In this document: piece by piece, positions 35,101-47,064 of the stretch
Numbering within the stretch: the stretch's first letter is position 1
Layout: each line of letters opens with the position of its first letter
Assembly: GCA_036244855.1 (NCBI GenBank)
Contig: BQKZ01000238.1
Coordinates: forward strand, 108,011 to 172,010
Length of the DNA stretch: 64,000 nucleotides
Direction: 5' to 3'
From: Temnopleurus reevesii
Lineage: Eukaryota > Echinodermata > Echinoidea > Temnopleuroida > Temnopleuridae
Notes under the pieces: generated by a model
Told to the model about the DNA's origin: nothing
Seen by the model: the letters and a program-made list of their open reading frames with translations, nothing else
The model's database searches: none
Program-made: the position numbers and the translations under genes

Positions 35101-38100
35101 ATATTGAGGGCGCAGCGAATGAAAGTTACGAATTGTGAAATATGAAATCATAATTAGGCATCGAGAGTAATTGTTAATAGTCTAAGGTTTCTTTCATTTA
35201 TCGAAAACGGGGGAGAGAGAAATTTGGAGACGATTGGTGTAATAGGTTAAGAGAAATACGCAGCCAAACAAACATCAAACAAATTTACACACAAAATAAG
35301 GCGAATTATATAGTAGGATTCTCATGAATTGATAAGCGCTATGTAAAAGCAGTTCATTACTATATATTAATATTCTCATATACTCACAACCTAATCGTGT
35401 TATCTATTTCATTCATGTGATACTACTTTGATGGTGCCTTCTCCCATGGTTTTGTTCCCATTAAATAATAACATAATGATAATGATAATACTAATAATAA
35501 TATTAATGATAATAATATAATTTATATGGCGCCAAATCCACTTTAAAAAAAGAATGCGAACAAATTTGTTGTGGTTTTGCAGCAAAATTGAAATAAATTA
35601 AGACACACATTGATGTTATGTCATGATAACATATTAGTGAAATCTATTCCTCTCAGGGGCCAGCCTTTTGAACAAACCTCGCTTCTTTGCTGGCCTCTAT
35701 TTCTCATTTCTTTTGTTATGTTACTCTCATACATCAATTATTTTATGCTTGAATCTTCGAAAGAATTGTAACAAAATGGTTTGATTTAATTTCATTATAA
35801 TCTGGTATATAGGCGAAATACATGGAAGGAAAACACATCTCAGGAGTTCGTGCAATCACTCCCCGAGGAGGAGGAGGCTCAACCACCAACTCGCCTTCGC
35901 TCTCGACGTCAGGCGATCTCGGTGGATCGGGACAGAGGGTCGCCACTCTCTATGAATACGATGACGTAAGTTCCTTTTATGCATTTTTTTTTTGTTCGTT
36001 TTTTTTTATTTTTTGGTTTTTGTTTGTTTACATTTCATATGATAATTAATGATGCACTTAGGAGAAGCGTTACTTAATCGTTCCCTAAAAGTAAAACATG
36101 AGGGCCAGGGAAAGTGTGGGATGGTAGACCCCAAATATATTTTTTTAACTATGTTTGTGTGTGTGAATGTTGTATAATAGACAGTGAGGACGTCAGTGTG
36201 TATAGGCGTGTACAGAGTTGCCAATCATTTTAGAATATGTATCAATTGTACTTCTATATGCTAAGCTTTCATTATGGCAATTGTTTAATTTCACTTTTAT
36301 TCAACTGTTACGTTATTCTCATTAATATTTTTACGTGGGGCATATTCTTTCGGTAGTGTAGGGAAAGCAATTTTATATCATAAGCTTCTGGTAGAATTAT
36401 ACTTCATACAAAGACAATAACCATTTTGTATTTTTGGGGTTAGCGTATACTGTCAGAGAGGTTTGAACGTCTACTTTATATGGCATAGAGATGACTTTAC
36501 TACAATATTATACAAATGAGACTCACTAAAGTTCTAATTTTAGATTCCAAAAGCGTAGGGAAAATGATCGTACATTGAAATAAGTTTGCCACTTTTTGGT
36601 GTCGTTGCATATTGCACATTTTACAGCAAACTTTTGCCATTTTTATATCCATTCAATAGGCGGGTTTACTTATATATTCAAATTTATGTGCGTTAAACAG
36701 TTCGAGCAAATATCCATATTTGGCTAATTCTGAGTTCGGTATATTTTTGAGCTTCACTAAACGTAAATCGCCGTTGCGGTCGTTGGATATATTCTAAGCT
36801 CAAGTCACTTCGATTTATTTATTCAACATAAAAGTAAATTGAAGATGGATATTATTTGAAACAAAATTCAATCGGAGATTTGTCACGAGCAGTGGGAAGA
36901 AACAAAAACGAACATACGCGTACGTATGCGCGCGCGTTCGGCGTTGCATTGCGTTTGAATAGTCTGAAAATTCAGAGCGAATTGAAAAAATCTATCTTGT
37001 TAAGGCACTTGCAAACAGGGATGATTTAAGGCAATTAGCACACGGTGTATCGATCTGCAAAAATGGTGTCCGAGAGGAAAGATTATTCATATTTTCGTAT
37101 GTCAAAAAAGAAAATCGTTCCACCGTGTGCTACCTGTTCATCTAATAAAAAGTTGTTTCAATCCCCATAGACTTGCGTGTAAACTGGAAGGATGTTCGAG
37201 CCGGCGGGACTTCGGAATTAGCCTTTTTGAGCTAATATTATGTTAGCTAAATCGGGATATTTGCTCGGACTGTTAAACGTAGTTACGTGGTATTCCAAAG
37301 ACCGGTTGATAACAATAAGACTACAATACTTGGAATCCAGTTTGCATACATTACTTGGTGCTATGTCGGGCAAGCCTCGGACAAGCTTTGGGGTTGTCAA
37401 GAACAACCTTTGTGTTTAGAGGTATGCATAAAATTTGCATCTATTAGTAAACCCGCCTATTCACCTTTGAAGTGCATTCCTTGTTTCCTGATCAAACGAC
37501 CAACACATATTTTGGCAGGTTTATGGAACCGATGAAAGAAGTCGAAGCCTCCTCCAGACTTGACTCAAGACGGCGCTCTTCAAATCTGCCCGCATACAAC
37601 AAAGAGCGCAGTTACTCAGTCGATCAAAGCGGAATGCCAATCAGGCTCGACATCCAAGAAGATGAGCGGACAAGAAGGAGGAGGGTAAGGTTTATGAAAA
37701 AAAATTGATAGTAAAGATAAGCAATGATATATTTTTATCACTGTGAAGAGCTGAATATATCGAGCTTTTCCCCATCCAACGGGACTCAATTGATTTTCAA
37801 TGATATACAAACAGTTAACAAAGTAAATGTTATAATACACATTACAATTCCGATTAACATGAATTGTCATCATGGTTAGTGATTTGTTCTCTCACTTACA
37901 TCTGAACGGAAGAAAAATACACACGAATGTGAAATATAGATATTTGATTGAGAAAGAGGGAGAGGAAATTACAAAATACATCTTTTTTTTTTAACTGCCT
38001 GAGGACGGTCGTCAACCTTCTTTATTATTCACAATGTTGAATAATGACACACAAGGGGGAATTAAACCCATGATCAATTTCAGAAGAATGGCAGCGCTTT

Positions 38101-41100
38101 GAAACTTCATGCACATGAATAAAAATGGCATTTTTTGTTTAGGGAAAAATACTCGATGAAAATAGTGTCGATACAGAGAAGGCACCATTTCCCTCTCGTA
38201 AACCTCATCAATGTGTAAAGTGTGTTCGTTACCATGTACAAACACGAATGTTTGTTAAAAGTGCAGCTTTATTTAAGTCAGGTTTAGAATTCTATGTGAG
38301 CCCGTTACAAATTGGAGGACTTAATGAAAAAAAGATGATGACACTTGTCAGGGTAGTGTGATCAAGACAGTATTATAAAATGCCAATTCCTGTCCAGATG
38401 AAATCTAAATCTCCAATGAAATCTTCGCCATCTAGTCACTGTTATTACACCATTTTCTGTCTTTACAGCTGAGGGCGCTCTTCAAAGACATCATCATCAA
38501 AATCTGTCTGATCACCCTTATGCTGATCATGATATTCTCAATTCTTAGAAGGGCAGAGTAGGTGATCAATGTTGAATAATTGGTCATATGCTTGATATAT
38601 TTTATACCCAATTACTCTCATTATGCTATATCCTACTTTCAACGCTTAGGGCGCTCTTCATGGACGACAAAATCAGACTGTGTCAGATAACCTTAATGAT
38701 GATCAAAAATAATTGAAAAAAACACTGTCAAATTTCACAAGGGCCGATTAGGTGATCGATGTTTGATAATTGGTCACATATTTTATTAAATTTCTTCCCA
38801 ATCAACCTCATTGCCCCGTTGTTTTTTTTTTGTGTTCACAGCTGAGGGCGCTGTTCAAAGACACAATCATCAAGGTTTGTCGAATTACCCTTGTGATGAT
38901 GCATATGATCGAGGCCTCCAAGGCAAGCACGTACTCCGGTCTCATGGCGTCCCTTCACTTCTCAAAGGCAGACGGCGCGGACGACCCGAAGAATTTCAAC
39001 AAGGATCAGTACTCAAGAAAATATGCAGTAAGTGTAACATGCTGAAAGTTGGCGTTGTCTTAAAGCGCCTTACCTAAACTGCCATATACAGTTAGAAAAA
39101 AAAACAATCCAATAATTCACTTTGCAATATTTGGAGCAATTTGTAATAATACTTATAATAGTAATAATGATAATAACAAAAATAATAATAATTGTGATAT
39201 TAATGATACTAATAACAAAAATAACAATACTAATAATACATGGATCTCACATAGCGCAAATTCCATCCTTATTAGATGCCCAAAGCGCTCAGAGCAAATT
39301 ACTTGACGTGATGAAATACAAAATACAATACAAAGCAATGTAAGTCAAAGGGTACCCTCAAATGAATAAATATTCATGTTGCCTTTGAAGGAAGACAATG
39401 ATGTTTTTAGTGCACGGCATATTTTGTTTAGAAAGATGCGATTTGCTCCATTTCCTCAGAGTGCAATATTCTAAAAGATATTCCATATTCGCGAAACATT
39501 TTGGCTTCAAAACAACGACATCAGAGATCGATTCATTGCTTAAGCCCCGGTCACATAGGGACCCGGAAGCAACACGATTCAACACGACTCATTATTCGGA
39601 GGCAGTTAACTGTGAATTAACAAAGAGTCGTGTTGAATCGTGTTGCTTTCGGGCCTCTATGTGACCGGGCCTAACCAAGCGCACTGTCAACTGGGCTGCT
39701 GCGCACTGCTTTCGACAGATGAACGTACTTTAACTGAATATATAAGACTCCGTATAATGTACGGTGACAATCCAATTCGCCCTTAAATGTGCAAAGTTGC
39801 ACTTTTTTCTTAGTGTGTATATGACAGACGTTTTTTTTTTTTTTTTGGGGGGGGGGTGGTTTGGTTTTGTAATAATCAAATCGGTTAGTTTACAAGTTGC
39901 CGTTTCGTAACATGTTGTTCATGTAGGTGTGTTGATTATCCAAAGCTTGCTTAATGCGTTTATTTATGTTTTCAACTATTTCTTCTTTTTTTACTATAAT
40001 ATCTTCTGAAACATTCGATGTCAGGCATTGTCTAATGAAAATGCCCTTTATCTCATCTAAACTCTCATTGTGTTCATGCGTAATTAAAATTCTTATGACA
40101 CATCTGAAGTAGTCAATTTTATTATCGCAAATCGTTTTATTGCCGTTTTAAGATCAAACTTGATTTGTGCATTCGATTTTCTAATGTAAGTTGTTAAAAT
40201 TCCATATTCCGCTGTGAAGGTCTCTGCAGATGTAAGTAGTAATTTTCTGATTGCTCATTTGATGCTAAGCTTTTGTTTGACGAAACTTTCCATATACGGT
40301 AGTGTATCAAGATCAGAAACAATTATCTCTGCACTTATCATCATCATACTTATCAATCTAGTCATTATAAATTGAACGTAATCGCTTACGTTTTCTTTTT
40401 TTAAACAAAATCGCGTTGCATAATAATCAAGTGTTCGAACGGTGCTTGGCACCCTTCCTTGAAATAAAAGACAAATAAATTGATATTAATTTCTTGAAAT
40501 GAAGCTTGAATCATTATAAAAATAATCAAAATACTCATGTATATATGGCGATGGGCAATTTTAGATGGTTCGACATTCATCAAAACACAGAGATATTGTG
40601 AAAATCTCTAAGCAATAATAAATTAAGAAAGATTTAGGAAATAGGAATTGTATGATTGCTCTTTTAATGATAAACTCAGATTCGATGAGACTCCCCATAC
40701 TATGTATCAAGATCATAAAACAATTATCTCTGCACTTATCATCATACTTATCAATCTAGTCATTAAGAATTGAACGTAATCGTTTACGTTTTCTCTTTTT
40801 TAACGAAATCGCGTTGCATAATAATCAAGTGTTCGAAAAGCACTTGACACTATTTGCTGAAATAAAAGGCAAGTGAATTGATATCAATTTATTAAAAGAA
40901 AGCAGGAATCATTATAGAAGAATTAAAATACCCATGTAGATACGTATCTCGATGAACAATCGTAGATGATTCGACATTGTTAATAACACCGACTCATTGT
41001 GAAAATCTTTGAACAATGCTAAATTTAGAAGCCTTTTTTCAATCACAACTAATTATGAAACAGGTAAAATACACATATGTTAGAAATAGATAAAAGTGTA

Positions 41101-44100
41101 AAAAAAGATTAAAACTTCAATTTAGTCTTTTTAGAGGAAATTCGCACTCTCATTTATTATGAAATGCAAATCGAATGTGTATGTAATTTGTCTTGTCCTG
41201 TTTATTTTATGCTATTATTATTGTGTAATGCTTTATATTCCATGTTATCTCATTATCACATTTACTGATCTATTGTACCGGTAAAGTACATTCGATTAAA
41301 TCGATGCACAAATAGAAACATAACTAAAATAAATTAATGAATAAATAGATACTTAAATAGATAGGTAAATGAATGAATATAAAAAATATCTTTCATAAAG
41401 AACTTTGTTCCAGTTTGGGCACATTTCAAAAGGGTATAAAAAAAAAACACAATGGCGTGAGGATACAGAACATTTGCATACGCATGGGCCAACACATCAC
41501 ACAGATGATTTAATCTACAATAAAACACGGGAAAGGCATTTCTATTTTAATTCACATTGTGCTGCACTCAACCCAGGAAAGATGAATGGGTACAGGCAGG
41601 AATTTATTCGTCTAAATGCAGAAGCGCCCTACTTGGCAGCCATGTTATGGCTAAGTAATAATGTTAGATAATTTGTTTCTCGCCTCTGAATAGGTGACTT
41701 GAGAGATGTCGTGTTTAAATTCTATTTATTATTATTATTACACAACGAATTATTATTATACTTTCAAACATGCATTCATTCTTGAAAAATATTGCTCTAA
41801 AATCTTAATATTTTTCTGTGTGAACGTCGTGCCAATTTTCCCTCCCCATTCTTTTTTTTCTTTGTTTTGATAAAATTCAGTGAACAATAGAGGACTATGA
41901 AACAAACTTCCCTGGTTTTTTTCGCTGCTTTTTAATTTCAGGAGCTCCATGTACCACGCTGGGCTAAGCAGATCGCAGCGAAAGAACCTTGGGAGCGCAC
42001 CCCGGAAGAAATCATTCGACTCTATGGCGTTATGCGAAACATGCGCAGTTTTGAAAAGTTTACGAGGCGAATGCGCATGGAGATCTGCCGAGCAGCAAGA
42101 TACAATGAGTAAGATTTTAAAATCTATTATTTATTATTTTTTATTGATTATGTATTATATAATATTCTTTAAAAACAGGGTAGATGCATTCAGTTGGAAA
42201 AACTGCTACCGTATACAAGCACGTCCTGTGTATAGTCGTTTTGATTTATTTGTTTTTTTTTCTCCTCTTTAATTCATTTATTACAAATATTAATTCAGAT
42301 TCTTCAATTTTAAAGATTTAAAATTAAGAAATAAAGAATTGTTAAATTTGAAGAATTGCATTGAAATTATTGAACAATAATTTCGTTGCAAATATTGTTC
42401 AGTCATGGGAATATTATCTTTTATTTAAGTTGTTGCAATAACTACAAAAACGCTTGTGTTCAATTCAACTGGGATTATGCAATGTAGATACCGGGCTGGT
42501 GTTGAATAACACAAATTTTCTTGGACTGAAAGATAAACCATTGCACTGATTAGGACATTAGAAATCTGTGAGACATGATTTTGAGCAATTGAGCGCCTTG
42601 AGCGCCCCGCAGAGGCGAGACCGGCGCGGCTATACAAGAGGCCATCAGCATAATCATCGTCATCAAATGATGTTGAATAAACACTACTGATGTTAACTAA
42701 ACACCACCCCGTTATCCATATCGGATAGCACAATTTGAACCTAACACTGACTTGTTTGCTGTGTACCAGAGCTTATCTTTTATAATGTTTGTTTCTTAGT
42801 TATTGTTGTTGTGGTTTTTTTTCAGATGCAGTAAAGGACGCGTAATCGTTCGCCAAGGCCACGTAGGATTCAACTTCTAATTCATCTTATCCGGTTCGGT
42901 GTTAGTCCAAGTAGAAATCCTGGATGAATCAACCGGTGTAACAACAACGAGAAACGTTAACACACTCACCAGGGGAACCTGCTTCGGGGTATGCAATATG
43001 AACACGATTAAAAAAATAATTTGGACAAATTAAACAACTTCCATCTTAAAGTAGAACAAACTTGATATTAAATAACCTAAAATTGGGTATCATTGTAGAC
43101 TTTGGGGCCTAATTTACCATTTTATACCATTGTTTTACTATAGGAAGAATTCTGAATGCAATAAACCCCTAATTAGTTATTTAAAAATCACCCCCTAGAT
43201 GAGATGCGCAGAACGCTTGTGAATTTTCGCTACTGCGCAACTACGTCATCAATTAGCTTTGTGAGTGACTGCATACGCGCGCTCAATTTGCTATGAACCT
43301 TCCGTTGTTTACTTTCTGTTTACATAATTATGGGGGACGTTTCTTTAGAGTTGAACTTTGAAATCGAAAGCGATAAAGAAGGGTAAGAAAATTACAGTAT
43401 AGTTAATTACAGCTAGATGCGCACAAAGGAAATTTCGTATTTTCATATTCTGTGGAGAAATTTTTAACAGGTGTCTTACCCGTTCAGTGAACAAATATAT
43501 CACGGAAGCTACTTTCTTTGGGGGTCATGAAGCTATTGTGAAAGCTTGATTGAAGTCGTTTACTTTGTCCAATTAATTTGAACTTTCTGCTCACAGTGAT
43601 GTATTAAACAATAAAAGCACCAACGCGACGTCCATATCATATTTTTTGACTTCTATTAATAACAACAGAAAGGAATTAGAAGAAACGGGACAAGGAAAAA
43701 CTTTGAAACAGATGAAATGTTAGTTCAGATTCTAAACGATTTTTTGAAAGCGCTATATCCTCCCGATCTATCTATTTGCTTTTAATTGCTGCCAGTCCGA
43801 AAGAAGGCGCGACCCCGAGAATTCACGGGCGACGAACCCAACATTCTGGCGTTCTGCACAAAGATATGATCACGCCATCTACCGGTCGTACTCGTATACC
43901 ACTGAGGCAGAGCAAATTTGAAACCGTTCAGAATCTGAACTAATGAAATGTATGCTTTTTAATGCCTGAGTTGTGTTTGTAAAAAAAATATTCATACATC
44001 TACGCAAGCCAAGACTTTACGAAGGAATGGTGACTCTTTCTCTGGTACGATTCAGCGCCAGTAATGATCAATTAGTGCAGGAAATGATCACCAGTCGTTC

Positions 44101-47027
44101 GAAGTGTCATTCGTAGCTCAACAACGACGATCTTTATGAAATACTAACTATAACCCTTTTGGAATCAATACATTGTGGAGCATTAATGTTAAAAAACATT
44201 GCCTACCAGTTGGTTGGTTTGATTTTATATCAAAACATTTTTGCGGTGCACTATAGCAGCAGTATAATCTGATAATGGTGCAAATAAATATTATTTCGGG
44301 AAGGTATATTAAGTTCTTAACAGGCATATAGCATTTCCGTAAAATTAAGTCGAACACCAGCTTTTTTATTATCATTATTATGCTCATTTCAAAATATGCA
44401 AAATTATAAATATACATAAAAAAAAGTGTCATGAATAAAATGAGTAATGATTAATAGCGATAACGATAATTACGGGGGGAGGGCAATGAGTTCCAATACC
44501 AACTTAATATTCCTTTGTAATGCTTTTGAAATCGGAATCGGCTTGCCATTATCATGGTCGCACAGTTTAATACACGGCGTAATGATCTGTAGTCCCTCGG
44601 CACGCTTAATTTTACGGTAATAAATGTTATCGTGTTTATCATGGACTAACACATTTTTTTATTGTAATTCTCTTCGCAGGAACTTGCTCTCCTGAGCAAT
44701 GGCGAACGCACTGCTTCAGTTATATGCCGAGAGCTGACTGAAATTTTTGAGATTGAAAAGGAAACATTTTTAGAGGTTTGCCCTGATATTTTCGACAACG
44801 AACTCTCTGAGAAAATTCAAGTTGCAAAGTAAGTTAAAAGTCAAGCGTAGGTACCCATTTAAAGCCCGACCCACAACTTTGCCTTTTTAGCCTGCGTCTA
44901 TTCGTCGGCCGAGCGTTTTTGAAAATTAAAAACGCTCCCATGAGGCACAAATACGCAGGTCATGCAGTGGACCGATGCTAGGCGTACGCTCCTTGAACAC
45001 ATGCCAAACGTTAGTCTACCGTCTGATCAGCGTATACTGTGTGTCAAGGGAGGGTTTTTCATTTTAAAAGGAAGCTTAGCCGATGCAGGATAAAAGAACA
45101 AATGTGTGAGTAGGCCTTATTATCAAAAGAAAATCTGTCCCATATACAAAATATATATACTAATTTTATAGAATGAATAATGATCTGAAAGCATAATCCA
45201 ATCACCATACAAATTGAAATGTAGATTAGAGTGAGGGTTACTGAATAGCATATGCTTTAAACTTTGAATGCTAACCAAATTAATCCAATTGCCATTCAAA
45301 TTGAAATGTGGATTGAAGTAGGAGTTACTGAAAAGCATATTCCGTAATCTTAAAATCCGTTAAAAAGTGAATTTCACTCATTAAAATTCCGTAAGAGCTA
45401 AACATCGGGGCATCATATCATCAAATCAAATCACTTTACTTTTTCAATTTTTTTGCCAGTTCCAATCATACAGTCATAAATAATAATGGAAATAACTAAC
45501 TAATATTATAAAGGAAATGAAAGAAATAGAGATCAGCAAAGAAGCGATGCTCGTTAAGAGGTTTGGCCTCTAATAATTACATTAATAATTTATACATAAT
45601 GTTATCATTATGCTAAATCTAATAGGAGGTTCTTTTCTCTGATCAACCACTTTAAGATATTCTGTCAAAAAATGGATGCTTACAAAAGCTCTTTCTTAAT
45701 AATTGACACGGAGCTCAAAAAGAAAGGCCGCGTCAGGAGGAGGGGACGGAAGGCCACCTGTTCAATAGCCGAAGAGATATGACCCGATTTAAACCCAAAG
45801 CGTGACATACCATGAAAACGCTTGTTTATTGGTGAATATGATAGTCTAGGGGGTACTAAACTAAAATCCGGTGGGTGCCACTTGGGCGCCCTTGGGGGAA
45901 AAATATAGGCATTTTAAAAATCTACGGAGGCACTAAGGTGACAGACATATACGATATTTTGCCGCAACAGCAGCAGTCCTTCTGAATCTCATTTTTGGTG
46001 TCACTTTAGGGCATCCGCAATTTTTCGATATCCATGAATGGCGGAATACAAAAATTTCATTTTTTTATGAATTTTCAGTGATATACCTTCAAATGAAAAA
46101 GTTAACACAAGAGCAAAACTGGTAATTTGTTAATATCGGACCATATGAAGTAAATTGAGGGTCACATCATATCCTTTTGAGATGTAGCTTTGAGAATTCA
46201 TGAAAAGATAACATTTTCATTTTTCGTCATGCGTGGATATCGACATATTATGAAGGCCCTAAAGTGACACCAAAAATGAGATTCAAAAGAGTGTTGCTGT
46301 TGCGGCGAATTTTTTTTTAAAATCCCCAAGGGTTTTGTGTTTAATACCCCCCCCCCCATACTATCATATTCACCAATAAACCAGCGTTATCATAATGTGT
46401 CACGGTCCTATTGGGATTCTACTTGACTATTAATATGCAAGCCCGGTTCCGTAATCCGTCGATACCACAGTGCGACTCGCTTCTTTCGGTCATTTCAAAG
46501 AAAAAAAAAACATTTATTTACAAACGATGTCAAACATTATAATGTCCTTTTACCTAAAAATTCATAAAATCAAGCTATCTGAATTACGTTTTTACATGCA
46601 GATCAATGGCAAAGCAACAAAGAATGCAAACAAAAAGGAAGGCTTTATGCAGGCCCTATCAATATATGAAAATAGATAAAGTGTACCTCGGACGCAACTT
46701 TTTGGAACAACAAAATGAATATGCCTGGTATTTTCAAAGCTTAGTTTATGTACACCATCGACCATTTAGCCAGTATTCAGGATCATGCATTTGATCAATA
46801 TCTTAACAAAAATAACGTTTTGACATACAATATCTTTGAGTTTCATTTTTTTTTTTATACAAACATATGTCTCTGTTTTCTTTGTGTCAGTGAGCTGCCA
46901 TTCTTTAAGGCATGGCCGGAATAGCATCTCCGGAGGTTGTATTTCGAATCACCGATTCAAGAAATACGCCTTGAGCACTCCACAGAGTGGATTAGGCGCT
47001 GTACAAATGGCATTAGTATTATTATTA

Positions 47028-47064
<37 letters not shown>

